Notes: generated from the sequence alone by a model not told the origin. Shown: positions 8,246 to 19,400, counted from the first letter of the stretch. The stretch is 21,533 nucleotides of DNA from Cymbomonas tetramitiformis (GCA_001247695.2 LGRX02031111.1:1-21533), one strand, 5' to 3'. Made by a program: numbers and translations.

Positions 8246-11200
8246 CTAAGGTCTCGAGCATCGTGCAGATTTCATTCCTGGCCAAAGGTAGATGACGTGG
8301 AGGGGGATTTTAAATCCCGGAGGACGGTGGCAGATACACTTGGTCTCAAGGCGTGACGCCGGCATCAGCAGGGTATGTTTGGCATCCTCGTTCAAGACAA
8401 AGACGGCACGGCTGTTCATGCGCGCGTTTTTGATAGTCGGGTATGCCGTCACCATGGCTAGACGGCACACAGCGCAATGTGTGGCCGGGTCCCAGATCAG
8501 ATAGTAAGCTTCCACGCGGCCGTATTCAAATGCATCGGCTTCAGAGGATGCTAAGGCTACGTTGTAGGAGATTCTGGTTACTGCCCTGGTGTACATCGTG
8601 GACGTGAAGTCCTCGTCGCCGTGCCGCATTCGTGGAAAACATAGGACGTCCAAGGCGTCCCGTTCTAGCTCGTATCGCTCACCGTGCATGGCACGCAAGG
8701 AAGCCGCCAGGCCCGGCAGCAGCCTTCCTTCCGCATCGGCGCTTAGCGCGGATACAGCCACGCCACCGCGGATGATGTGATGACCGACATCCATGAAGTG
8801 ACACGCGAGCCCCGGGTCATCGCGGAAACCCGGGCCGTCCTCTTTCACCGAGTGCGCGACATAGTCTGGAAGGAACCGGATCCCGGGGTACAAGTGGGCC
8901 ATGTCATCTACACGGTCTTTCAGCAAGTAGGCGTTGCCGATGCATGAATCGATGGCCTTCCCCCCCACCGGCTCCGGCACCACCCCCTTCGCCTCCCCCA
9001 ACAGGCGCTCCACCCATAGCTCGATGTTGGAGCTGACAACGCCTACCTTCTCCTCTTGCTTGCACAAGTGTACCACGGCTAGGCGTAGATTCAGCGTCAG
9101 CATGTTCATAGGGCACTCGTTCTCAATAATGACTGCGAACTCCCTCATACGCAGCTCCGCTTGTGCGCGAGCCTCTGCGCGGTCTTCGATTGTGCCGGCG
9201 CACACCTGCCGGATGAAATATATCACAGCCTCCCTCAGCTTCCACCAAGCCCTGTCCAACTCTCGGTTGAGACTCCACAGGACGTCCATGAATACCAGCG
9301 GGCTGAATATCAAAATGAAGTTGAGCCAGTCCTCCATAGTGTAGTTCCCTGAAAACAAACCAAGCGTTTCGGGCGACATCAGCATGCATGCACCGTTCAT
9401 TCAATCAATGGTCAACCCATACAACGGGCGGGCCTATGCACACAATTCACGTAGATCTCGCATGCATGGGAAGAACAGCTTTCCTGCAATCATGCCTGCC
9501 AGCACACCTACCTGCATATTGCACCACGTCCTGGTACTCACGGTGCATGTCGTGCGGGGCACACAGCCCTTTGCCGTTCTTCTGTAGCTGCTGTAGCTGC
9601 GCGGCGTTGAAGTAGCACGTGTCATCGCAGTTGGGCACCTTGTGGCGGAACATCTTCACAGTACTCTTCACGACACCGAAGGTCATACAGTGCATGAAAG
9701 GCAGCACGTATGCCGACATGGCGGTGAAATATTCCAGGGCCTCCAGGGGACCCTTACCGTAGCGCCCGGTCCGCATGGGATCAGCGCCCTCCTGGGTTAG
9801 CTTGACTAGTTCCTCGTGATCCTCCTGGGTTAATAGCACCGACGGGTCCCAGGCATGAACCGTCTCCCGTCCGGTAAATAGCTTTGTGCGATAGGCTTGG
9901 CATAGCCTAGGCAATACATCCCACCAGTTGGTCCGGGGGTGCCCTCCCACAGGCTCAGGTAATCGTTGCGTCTGGCAGCCACCGGAGCGAACCTTCCCAG
10001 ATCGTTCCGCGCAACGGTGTCACAGTAGCACAGCACCAGAAACACACTGAACTTATCATGCCACTTGCCAAAGTAACCATCGTATACTCGGAACGGCGTG
10101 CCTTTGTCGTCAGCGTGCCCGTCGCGTAACTCCTTGAGCTCCTTCACGAGGCGCTCTTGGATCACGTCATTGTTCTTCCAGTGCTGCCTAGGGCCCGGAA
10201 CCACAATTACGAGCCCGGTAAATTCCATCCTAACCCGATCCTGCGAACACCCGCATGGATGCACCGTCAGTCCTCCCTTCCTCAATCACCGGGAAGCCTT
10301 CACAGCCAGACACGCTAGCAGGTGTACAACCTACGGCACGCAAGGCGGGACGCAGTGCACCTTGCATACGCCTACACTGCAGAAGCAGACCAGCAGCAGG
10401 GGACCACCTGCATGCGTTACACTGGTTAGCCTTATTCTAGTAACAAGGCACATCGCAACGGTTCGAGTTGCAGATTGTGGCGGCGTGTACCCGAGGGTGC
10501 AGGTCCGCGCTCCGCATCGCTCCGAACCTCGTGGACCATCCCCTGCACCGTGCGCGCCACATTCCCACCATTACGCCCGGTGGTGTGTCCCCACCCTCAC
10601 GTGCAACGCATCGTTTGCACCATAGCGCTGTTCAGGTCAGCCATTTCATTCAACATACATCAAGGGGAGGGGGGGGAGGGGGCTTGGTTGTAGTAGGAGT
10701 GCTGGGTGTCGGCTGGACTCACTGTTTGTCGTGCTTCTTCGCCCGTGCGTCATCCTCACCGTATTCCACAGCCATTCCAGCCCGAACCATTCCAGGTTTC
10801 ATGGGATCCGTGCTTTCTGTTTCCTGCAGCAGCCGGCCCCCAACCGTGCTGTGCTCGTTGATCCGCGCCACGTGCGGGCTGGTCATGACGCATGCGTTTG
10901 TAGGCGCTCTCGCCTGCGTATCAGCACGCATCTTTGCAAACTTCGCATTGCGCATCCAGCGTCTGACTAGCCGTTTCACCGGGAAGTAGAAATAGTACTC
11001 CTGCGGGCGGTACACCTCACCCCGCGCCGTACGTGTCACACTGTATCTCTCCTCCTCGCACCACCCGACCGGCACTCCCGCCGCATCCCACGCGATGGGA
11101 ACCCCGCATTTCTCCTGCGCTGGTTTCTTGGTCTCTGCTGGAAACGTTCTGTGATACTTCGGACACACATGCACTGCGTAGTCCCACACGGTCTCGGCAC

Positions 11201-12761
11201 CAATCAGGCGTAGCATGTGCCAGAGCGACCCCGGTAAATTGGTGTTTGCTCCACCCAGCAGCATCTTCAAGATTTTCATGAACGTGTTGAAGTGCGCGTC
11301 TGTCCACTGCTGCCGCCGTTTCATGTCCAGCAAATACCACACAGCTTCCTGCAGCGTCACTCCGTGGGGGCTCGCCTGCCCATGCGTTAGAAGCGGATCC
11401 ATCTTTTTGGGACTGAGTTCGGCCGACTCTGGCGCGTCCAATGTCTCCACTTTCGCTGGCTCCGGCGCGTCTACCGTCACCGCTTTCCCTGCCTCCGGAG
11501 GGTCCACCGTCACTTGTTTCGCCGGCACCGGCGCGTACACCGTCACCTCTGCGTGATGAGCCAGCAGCAAGGCGGCCGCCTCTTCCACCTCGATTTCCAT
11601 GCCCGCCTTTGCAGCTAGTTCCTGCGAGTGGCCGTCCCATCCTGGCTTAATTTCTGTGCATATTCTGCATGCGCTGCATGCCCCTGCGCATGTTGCATAA
11701 CGTACATGCTACAATACGCACTACATGATGTATCAGAAAGACGCACAGGCGTTTCCACGTCCTGTCCGAGCAGGGCAGTGAGACCAGTGTTGCGCCAGTG
11801 TGCAAGGTGCGGCAGGGCGTACATCGTAAAGAAAGTCCGGGATGGAGAGGAGGTCCGCCTCCGCATCACCACCTTCGTCCGTCTCCTCCACGATGTCTTC
11901 TTCCGGGATGTCCGGCAAATCCAACACCTCCTCCCAGTATGCATTTTCGGCTGGGGTGGGGGCATCTGACGACCCCCCTTCCTCGCAATGACTCAATCCC
12001 ATATATCCCACGGCCTGTGCGTCCGCCAGGTCGTGGTTCGTATCATTCCCATCTGCGCCGGCTCCTCCCACCAGGGTATACCGCATTCTCTTGTTGGGTA
12101 TCCTCGCCTGCTGAGGATCATCATCCGCTGTTTCCACAAACACTGGGGCCGCCTCCATCTGGTGGCCAGCGGAGATGGCAATGACCCGGTGCCTTTGATC
12201 AAACTGAACTCCCAGAGATTGCATGCGGCCTATGAGCACGTCAATCCTTCCCTTGTAATCCTTTCCGGCGCGCCCTACCTGATCAGGTATGCCCAGCGTG
12301 CACAAGTCGTCGGGGGTGAAGATGGAGCGAATGCTTGGGCGCTTGATGTCACGGTAAGCGCGTTGCGCCAACTCCAGTAGGCGGGCGTCGGTCACGTGCC
12401 GGTTATCACACGCGGTTGGGAGCTGCGCCGTTTGGCACGTGACGGCTTCCCCCCCGGCTCGCCGTTTCCCCCGCGCGCCGTCCACCGGGCTCGCCCCCCC
12501 ACCTGCTAGCTCTCTGGGGCCCACATGCGGCGGTGCGTAGGTTATCCGCATCCTCTTGTCGATCATGCACCCGAGAGTTGTCAATCTGTCAGCCAGCTGA
12601 CGGATCTTTGCGCTCTTCTGCGCCATCGTGCTGCACTCCTCTGTGACCTTGCTTGGGATCCATCCGATGTCCACAGCAAACCGTGACACTGTGGGTGACT
12701 TGCCCCCAATTTCCAGGCTTTGCAGTTTGCACAGGATGACGACGTCATCCAGTTCATCCAT
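8246..12761 (-). CDS. Tnp2-type (CACTA/Plavaka-like) transposase, multi-exon, partly resolved
   Basis: Minus-strand exons: 12761 (ATG; possibly spliced at 12776) to 11823; 11621 to 10723; at least one unresolved exon; 10240 to about 9950; about 9906 to 9512; 9348 to 8246 (TAG). Strong junctions are 10723|GTGAGT, GTTCGCAG|10240, 9512|GTAGGT and TTTGTTTTCAG|9348; the last intron (163 bp) joins phase 1 to phase 1 and yields YAGNYTMEDW. Features typical of Tnp2 proteins, in order: NLPGSLWHMLRLIG, a CPKYHRTFP...CGVP zinc-like segment, YYFYFPVKRLVRRW, VVPGPRQHWKNNDV, KELKELRDG, LPFMHCMTFGVVK (where relatives have DPMH), the WLNFILIFSP helix and an ENECP...LAVVHL...ELWVERLLGEAK segment like DUF4218. 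The first catalytic Asp should lie in the unresolved 10723-10240 region. The first exon encodes two copies of a small domain. It could also be two genes, split at the ATG at 11600. Confidence 0.75.
9349..9511 (-). other. Well-supported spliceosomal intron in the Tnp2 transposase gene
   Basis: Donor GCAG|GTAGGT and acceptor TTTGTTTTCAG|GG bound 163 bp. Both sides are phase 1, and the join gives QYAGNYTMEDWLNF, continuous with the expected Tnp2 alpha-helical segment. This is direct evidence that region B is spliced eukaryotic DNA. Confidence 0.8.
12165..12761 (-). other. Duplicated N-terminal domain of the Tnp2-like gene
   Basis: Two segments of about 75 residues (about 12761-12530 and 12395-12165) share a pattern: a helical start, a Pro/Ser-containing middle, then K/R-I-x2-L-x2-R/M-x2-LG-x3-D-x-R-x-R-x3-I. 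Compare KIRQLADRLTTLGCMIDKRMRI with RIDVLIGRMQSLGVQFDQRHRV, aligned by eye. The shape could be paired DNA-binding modules (winged-helix size) that recognise terminal repeats; that is inference. Confidence 0.5.
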
Positions 12762-12776
12762 CACCGCGCATTGTAC

Positions 12777-13195
12777 CTGCCGCAAACTACCCCTTCCGGC
12801 GTGTCACCGACCTGCACGCAGCACATCCGTTGAGGGGGAGTGGGGGGGGGACACCGACAGCACCTGCATCATGAAGGCAGACACCTCGTTAGATGCATCG
12901 TTGCTCCTCGCGTGAGCGCCCGATCGATACGCGGCGGTCGCTCGGTGCATGGCGTGTGCAGCGTGACGCGTGCTTAGTGACCGCGTGTTTCCGTCGGAGA
13001 ACACAAACTGATTTATTCCAAAGATACAATACAGTTCAAAATTGTCTGTTCTAGCCACATACGGTCTTTCACTTCGCATAGCCTACAATCTGCATTAATC
13101 GGAAGCTGGTGTTCGTGGTTGACATCCTAAGCTTTCATGCCAGAGGCTTGCACGCTTGCGCGTTTCCTCTGCGGTACAAGTCGTATGCGCCTGCT
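12777..13195 (-). promoter_or_regulatory. Spacer upstream of the Tnp2-like gene, containing the 3' end of the neighbour
   Basis: No complete gene is visible. On the minus strand it contains the 3' tail of the repeat protein gene with AATAAA at 13017-13012, then a GC-rich stretch and a C-rich run (opposite the G-run at about 12833-12850) before the Tnp2 start. CGGCAG|GTACAA at 12776 looks like an acceptor in phase 0 with the Tnp2 frame, so an untranslated or short coding first exon may lie here. No copy of the shared leader module was found. Confidence 0.4.
13012..13017 (-). terminator. AATAAA polyadenylation signal
   Basis: GGAATAAATC on the minus strand lies about 180-310 bases past the candidate stop codons of the repeat protein gene and before the Tnp2 start, where a poly(A) signal is expected. 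Confidence 0.55.
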
Positions 13196-13327
13196 TTCAA
13201 GCTTCTGGTTCAGGAACACTGGTCAGCCAGCAGCTTGGGGTATCGCCAGCGTTGCAATCCAAGCTACGCGTCACCAGATACACCTGCGTGCACACGGCGC
13301 AAGATTCGACATTCATCCTCATGTTGC

Positions 13328-15937
13328 TCATTGCAGGCATCGGCATGTCACAACCCATGCATGCGAGCTGCCTGCGGGAGGCGTGCCCCACTCACCGGCT
13401 GGTCGTGGCTCCGCATTTCCGTCCACTTGTAAACCCGGCGGGACCGTGTCGCGCATGCTGAGCAACTTCGGCAGGTTGGACATGCACATTTCTTCCCCGG
13501 TCGATGTCCTCCAAAGCAGTCCCTTCTCGCAGATGTGCACATCCGGGACCCGGCACTCGCCGAATTTCGGGATGATCGCCGAGTTGAATGCGTGCGCGTC
13601 GAACTCCGCATGAAAAATGGCGAAGTCGAGGAGCACCGCGGGCAACTTGACCTGCAGGTTGGCGCCATTGTCACTGGCCACCGCCGTGCAGTAGTAATCG
13701 TGCACCTCAGACCACTCCTCCACCGTTATGCGATGGACAGTCTTGCCGATTGCTCCACTCCACGTCCCGGAGGCATGCTCCACTGAGTACTCCTCGCCGT
13801 ACGTGGTCGTCTCCCAGAGCTGTGTCTTCATACGGCCCGACAGTATTTTGACAGCGGACTGCGTGAGCTTCTCCGCTTTGTCAGCAGCCACCAACCACTC
13901 TACACCGCCACTGACGGCGCGATGAAACGCGCCCTTCCGCGAAATTGGCAGGAGCTCGGCCATTGTTGCTCCTGACACAGTAACCTGCCGAGCATCAGCC
14001 GGGCAGGCCTGCTTCTTGCGCTTGTTGCTGCCGGCAGCCGACGGTCCCTCGTTACGGTTGGATTTCCGGGGTTCAGCTGCAGTGCTCTTTGGCGTGGCGA
14101 CTGGCAGGAGAGCTCGCAGCTCCGGGTTGCTGTTCACACGCCGCCTGAGTTCATTTGTTAGTGGCGTGTTGAGCGCGTCCAAGGACTGCTTGCTAAGCGC
14201 TGCGTAACCCGCAAATGTCGCTGGTTGCTGAAGGGTAAACAAGCTCCCTTTCATCGTCAGACTCACTTTTTTGCCTGTTCCCTGCAGCGCGGTGATGTGG
14301 TCCTTCAGGCGCTCGTCCGAGACGGTTTGCAGCAAGGCCAACGCTGCCGCCGGTGTTGTGTCACCAACGGGGAACAGGGCGCCCTTAGCATCCATCACAC
14401 CCTTCATCAAGGCCATATTCCTGGCTATGTTCCTGGCTCGTCGTTTTTCCATGGATGGCGGCGACGTTACAATGGTCCTCGGACTCCTCCTGACCTCCTG
14501 AGCCTGCTGGGGAGCCACCACCTCCTCATCCTCCTCGGACTGCTCGTCCAGGGAGGACCTTAACGCCGCCTCTGTCATGATAGTGGGTAATGGGCTCACT
14601 GCCTCCTCCGGTGTGGGCAATGCCCCCGGGGCCGGTGCTGCGGCCTGATTTATCTTGAAGTGTGTTGGCTGCTCCGGCGCCTGGGCTGGGCGCGACTCCT
14701 GGGTGCGGGGCTGGGTGGTATGTGCGCCCTGGGGTCGACGTCCTTGCGCAGGGGGGGCCGGAACCATCGTCAAGAACGGGCGCAGGAGGTTCAGCGCGTC
14801 ACATACTTCGCCGACCCATATCGCGTGGCTCTCGGGAAGTTGCGACTGTGTCATGTGGTTGGTATCATCGCTGAATATACGTGTTGCGGGGTCGAACGTC
14901 ACCCACGGGCACTCAGACAAGTACTTCACCCAGACTCCGATGTCCGCAATAAAATTGTCCTGCACGTCCGCCGCTACCTGCGGTGGCTGAATCGTACCCG
15001 CAGTGCGAACTCCACCCGGGGGTGCATGCGCCGCCACCCCGCCGCCAGCAGGATCCGCCGCTACCTGCGGTGGCTGGATCGTACCCGCAGTGCGAACTCC
15101 ACCCGGGGGTGCATGCGCCGCCACCCCGCCGCCAGCAGGATCCGCCGCTACCTGCGGTGCCTGAATCGTACCCGCAGTGCGAACTCCACCCGGGGGTGCA
15201 TGCGCCGCCACCCCGCCGCCAGAAGGATCCGCCGCTACCTGCGGTGGCTGAATCGTACCCGCAGTGCGAACTCCACCCGGGGGTGCATGCGCCGCCACCC
15301 CTGCGCCAGCAGGATCCGCCGCTACCTGCGGTGCATGCGTCGCCACCCTGCCGCAAGCAGCAGCTGCCACTGTATGCGGCTGCTGATTCGCAACCGCAGG
15401 GTGAAATGCACCCGGGGGACCCCCTGCTACGGCATCAACAGCCTGCTGCCACGGCCCAGGGAATCTCGCACGGAGGACGTTGGATTCCTCGGGCGTGGTC
15501 ACCCTGAGTCCCGTACACTGCGGATTGCCGGCGATGAACCTGTCGAACTGCAGCATGGCCGTGATGTTCGCCGTTACCTTTGGCGCACAAGCGGTGCATA
15601 GTTCTGCCTCGCCGAGGACATCCTGCCGGCAGGTCGCAGGGGACACACACTGCGTTTGAAATTTCTTGTTGTTGTTGCGCATCTTCTGCTTGATCCACTG
15701 GACGCATTTGCCCTTGGCCACCGTGTGCTCCTGGCTCAGAGGAGGCAGCAGCTGGAAAGCCGCGCACTTGTTAAACACGTTCTCAAGGAGAATGTCGAAG
15801 TTCCCCTGAAGCCACCCTTCCCCGCCGGGTGAAGCGTGCATGCCCGACTTAAGGCATATACCGGCGTGTATCTTCGGCGCCAGGTCGTTGAACTGTTCCA
15901 GGAGCCCCACCGGAGCTGGCCGTTTAGCCGCCGTCAT
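13328..15937 (-). CDS. Repeat-containing protein of unknown function
   Basis: The first in-frame ATG is at 15937-15935 (MTAAKRPAPVGLLEQF); an upstream in-frame exon could begin at 16054 after a CAG acceptor. Read straight through, it ends TGA at 13328, about 870 residues. A good donor (CCG|GTGAGTGG after 13396, phase 1) suggests a different last exon between 13330 and 13110. The N-terminal part has CVSPATCRQDVLGEAELCTACAPKV, a possible zinc cluster. Four and a partial fifth 29-residue repeat follow, then a Pro/Gln-rich acidic section (SLDEQSEEDEEVV), a basic patch with SNKRKKQ resembling a nuclear localisation signal, and a folded C-terminal part (YGEEYSVEHASGTWSGAIG...YYCTAV). I do not recognise the family. 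Position between the transposase and the dioxygenase-OTU gene suggests an accessory transposition protein, perhaps a TnpA analogue; that is a guess. Confidence 0.65.
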   Translation of the reverse strand: MTAAKRPAPVGLLEQFNDLAPKIHAGICLKSGMHASPGGEGWLQGNFDILLENVFNKCAAFQLLPPLSQEHTVAKGKCVQWIKQKMRNNNKKFQTQCVSPATCRQDVLGEAELCTACAPKVTANITAMLQFDRFIAGNPQCTGLRVTTPEESNVLRARFPGPWQQAVDAVAGGPPGAFHPAVANQQPHTVAAAACGRVATHAPQVAADPAGAGVAAHAPPGGVRTAGTIQPPQVAADPSGGGVAAHAPPGGVRTAGTIQAPQVAADPAGGGVAAHAPPGGVRTAGTIQPPQVAADPAGGGVAAHAPPGGVRTAGTIQPPQVAADVQDNFIADIGVWVKYLSECPWVTFDPATRIFSDDTNHMTQSQLPESHAIWVGEVCDALNLLRPFLTMVPAPPAQGRRPQGAHTTQPRTQESRPAQAPEQPTHFKINQAAAPAPGALPTPEEAVSPLPTIMTEAALRSSLDEQSEEDEEVVAPQQAQEVRRSPRTIVTSPPSMEKRRARNIARNMALMKGVMDAKGALFPVGDTTPAAALALLQTVSDERLKDHITALQGTGKKVSLTMKGSLFTLQQPATFAGYAALSKQSLDALNTPLTNELRRRVNSNPELRALLPVATPKSTAAEPRKSNRNEGPSAAGSNKRKKQACPADARQVTVSGATMAELLPISRKGAFHRAVSGGVEWLVAADKAEKLTQSAVKILSGRMKTQLWETTTYGEEYSVEHASGTWSGAIGKTVHRITVEEWSEVHDYYCTAVASDNGANLQVKLPAVLLDFAIFHAEFDAHAFNSAIIPKFGECRVPDVHICEKGLLWRTSTGEEMCMSNLPKLLSMRDTVPPGLQVDGNAEPRPAGEWGTPPAGSSHAWVVTCRCLQ
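14971..15405 (-). repeat. 87-bp tandem repeat (29-residue unit)
   Basis: The word CCGCTACCTG occurs at 14971, 15058, 15145, 15232 and 15319, an exact 87-bp period, giving four full units and a degenerate fifth. The encoded unit is rich in Ala, Gly and Pro (PQVAADPAGGGVAAHAPP, then GGVRTAGTIQ). It is in frame with the gene and near-identical, so recently expanded or homogenised. Confidence 0.92.
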
Positions 15938-16054
15938 GGGTATCACAGTCGGCCAGACGGGGTCGCTTCGTCTTCGTGCCTGTCCCCCCTGCACATGCGC
16001 ATGACAAACGTTACGCAAGCGTATGTGATACAAGCAAGCATGCCCTCTTGGTAC

Positions 16055-16496
16055 CTGCAACTGTCAACTGGGTAGGCGGTGAAGCAGGCAGGAAATACAC
16101 GCACCCTCGCCCATCCCTGCCCACCCACCACTCGCAGCGCCGCTGCTCACCCTGTGGCCGCTGATTCGCAACCGCAGATGAAGCAGCCTATAACACGGCG
16201 CCGGGGAGAGCGCCGCACGCGCCACGCGCCTGATTCGGTGCGGAGCGGAGCAGCCTCCAGCAAGCAGGAAATACACCACAGGATTCGTACTCCCAGCTTC
16301 CACGGACTTCGCGCACAAATGGATACTGCGTGCGGTCTCCTGAGCAACCGGTACTATAGCGTGCGGCCTACCCCTTAGCGTGCATTCTTATCGCAGTGTA
16401 TCTATGGGGCTGTTTGCAATCTGCATTAAAATAAGTTTGAATGTTACTGCTAGGGGGCTGCGCCACGCCCTTTCCCCTGATGCGCCTACTAACACG
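16055..16496 (-). promoter_or_regulatory. 5' region of the repeat protein gene and 3' end of the dioxygenase-OTU gene
   Basis: From right to left on the minus strand this holds the tail of the dioxygenase-OTU transcript after the TAG at 16499-16497, then leader module copy 1 (16263-16101) and a putative 96-bp intron (16150-16055). That intron runs from a GTGAGC donor to a TTGCAG acceptor in phase 0 with the repeat protein. No other gene is visible. Confidence 0.5.
16101..16263 (-). repeat. Leader module copy 1, flanked by 13-bp direct repeats
   Basis: The core matches the copies at 20328-20452 and 21201-21360; here the flanks also match the 21201-21240 side. GCAGGAAATACAC occurs directly on both sides (16088-16100 and 16264-16276). 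In this copy the start codon of the encoded 13-codon exon is lost (TTATAGGCTG instead of TTATGCTG), although the rest of the reading frame (LLHLRLRISGHR) and the GTGAGC donor remain. Confidence 0.85.
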
Positions 16497-19400
16497 CTAT
16501 TCATTATCCGGCAGGATGCGCATGTAATGCCCCGCGCACAAGGGATGCTCCAACAGCTTCCACAGCCGTAGAGGTTCGCGGCTAGTCAACACCACATCCT
16601 CGTGGGGGCAGATGAACTCCATGGCGAAGGGCGCGTTGTTGGGGAAATCCTCTGGAGTTGGACCCGAGGCATCCGGCCATTGCATGCCCGCCAGCGGCCA
16701 GCTGATGTACAGCTGTATGACGCGGGCCGTCATGTTGGCGATGATGTGCCAGAACTCGGGTTCGTCATACTGCTGTTTCCGCGCTAGGATTTTGGACAGG
16801 GAGACTTGTTGCAACTTTCCATGTGCATTTTGCTGGGGCCGGGTGTCCGCCATGTCAAAGTGGTAATACTCCGGATGCAAGTCGTAGAACGCTTGTATGG
16901 CTTGCCGACAGTTTTGGACAAGCACCCGACCACCCGCAGTCAAGCTCCGCTTAGCACCCTCCGCTTGTGGCAGGTGCCAGCCAACGCAGTGGAGCCAACA
17001 GTTGCCGTCGCCTTCCACGTCTACGGCTCGTAGCCCCGCAGTCCGCAGGTACGCCTGCACGTCCGCCATAGTCACTATTTTACCTGTAGGAGCTGCCTGC
17101 ACGTCCACCAGCTGCCTCCGGTGTGCTGGCTGACACGCGCCTGGCTCAGTAACGGATCCGAAGCTGCAGTCAAAGGCGCTGTCGATGATATGTCCTCTGT
17201 GGTCCCTGGTGAGCAGATGATGGTTGTCGGCGTCGTAGAACGGTCCTCGCTGAACACCAGTCGGGGCAACCGCCTTTGCCTCAGCCATTCTCACCACACC
17301 TGGGCTGGTAGGTGTCGCTGCGTTGGGGTCGGCCCGGGTGCCCATGGGTTCCGTGTGGGGAGAGGGCCACACCCGCGGCTGCGCCTCTGCGGTACCAGTG
17401 CCACTCGGTGCGTCATCTGCGCCTGTGCGATCCCACCACCCACGTACCCCTCATATCAAGCGCAATACCCCTAGGGTGTCTGAGCTGCACAGCGTCAGCA
17501 GACTGAGCGAGGTTGCACACACCTGGGCTGGCAGGTGTCGCTGCGTTGGGGTCGGCCTGGGTGTCCATGGGTTCCGCAGCGGCCGAGTCCGCAGTAGCCG
17601 TTGGCGTCTGGGGAGAGGGCCACACCCGCGGCTGCGCCTCTGCGGTACCAGTGGGGCTGGTAGCTGTCGCTGCGGCATCTGCGCCAGAGCGATCCCACCA
17701 CCCACGTACCCCTCATATCAAGCGCAATACACCTAGGGTGTCTGAACTGCACAGCGTCAGCAGACTGAGCGAGGGTGCACACACCTGGGCTGGCAGGTGT
17801 CGCTGCGTTGGGGTCGGCCTGGGTGTCCATGGGTTCCGCAGCGGCCGAGTCCGCAGTAGCCGTTGGCGTCTGGGGTGAGGGCCCCACCCGCGGCTGCGCC
17901 TCTGCGGTACCAGTGGGGCTGGTAGCTGTCGCTGCGTCATCTGCGCCAGTGCGATCGGGATCCATGCAGGGAGTACACACGGGCTGCGCCACTCGCGACC
18001 CCTCAGCATTTTGGCAAGCGGCCGTCGGTCGCGCTTCCCAGCGTCCATCCCACACCGCGGGTCGTGGTTCGTCACCCCCATCCTGCTGTGAGCAGTCACA
18101 GCGGACCAGCAAACTGCGTTTGGGACCCCCCTTTTTTGCATCTTCCCGCCCACTGAAGTTCGGGAACTCGCCGTTGAAGTTGTGCGTGAGCTTCACAGCC
18201 ACGCCCAGCGCAAACTCCATGGTCAACCTGCCTCGGTCGGCAAGTACGGCTGCCAGCTGGTTGTTCACCTTCACCGCACCACCAGATGAATGGAATAAGC
18301 GCCCCACGTTCCTGGTGGGGATCGCACGATCCATAACCGTTGCTAGGTTTGAGGCCCTGCACGCCTTCAGGATTCCAAAGACCAGACTGCGCAGTCCGGG
18401 GCAATGCACACCCATCCGCTGGTAGAGAAGACAGGTGTCCGTCCGCTGTGTGTCTGCGGACCCATCGAATGTCAGCGGTCCCACGCGTGCAGGGACACGC
18501 GGAGGATCTACTACTCTCTGACCATCTCTCCACGTGATGCGGGCAAGCTCTTCCTTCTCTGCCTCCGGCCTCGCATCCCACGCTTCCTTCCCAACGAAGG
18601 CTTCCAGCACTTCCCAGGCTAGGACGAGGTCGGACATCTTGAGAGTGGCGTGCAGCCGCGCCTCCGGTCGTGGCAGCTTTGACCAGCCTTCCATGTTTTC
18701 GAAGTTGGGACATGGGCTGGAGAGGTGCAAAGGGTGCACCACTCGGGGCGGCCCAACCGCATGCTGGTTGCGCCAGTCGTAGCATGGGCCACACATCACC
18801 AGACCGGGTTGCTGGAGGCTAGTTCCCTGCAACTCACACTCAAAATCCGCCTTCATGCACAGATCGCAGCTCCATACTTCAGGCAGGCTCCCGTAGCTCC
18901 CTCCAAACCGTATTGCGTCGCCGCAAGCAAGGCATTGCATGTGCCATGGCATCCCATACTGGGACAACGTCCCCAGCGGCTCGGCGCGGATTGCGTCGTG
19001 CGTGGCGGGGACTCCAGCCTCCGTGCTGATGGCGCCGTAGAGAATTGCGGACATCGTGGCCGCGGTGCGCAGGCCGCGACCCCCACCAGGCACCTCCCCA
19101 ACCGGGCAAAGCCCCCGATGCACAGTCCTGTCCCCCGGCCAAACAATGACGCTGCCCGGCGGGCCAGCAAAACGGACGCGCCTTAACGGCGTGGCTGACG
19201 GAAAGCCGGACGCTGCGTGATCGAGTGTGAAGTGGCACGCGCCGTCCTCGCACCGCTGCCAATGCCTTCCATCTACCGAATCAGGCAGGAGTTCCGTGTA
19301 GCTCTGCTCGTCAAGGAACATCCCGGAGGAAAACTGGGTAGGGAAAACTGCCTCCTCGCCGCTCCGGAGCAAGAGGTCAGTGTGCCACATCTGCACCCAG

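Noticed and set aside
15379..15396. 18-bp identity (GCTGATTCGCAACCGCAG) between the repeat protein gene and the leader module
   Set aside because: It is read in a different frame from the leader exon, with no similarity beyond it; too short to call a fourth copy.
14660..15601. Plus-strand open frame across the 87-bp repeats
   Set aside because: Arg/Pro-rich shadow of the repeat; the minus-strand frame extends well beyond the array on both sides with normal composition.
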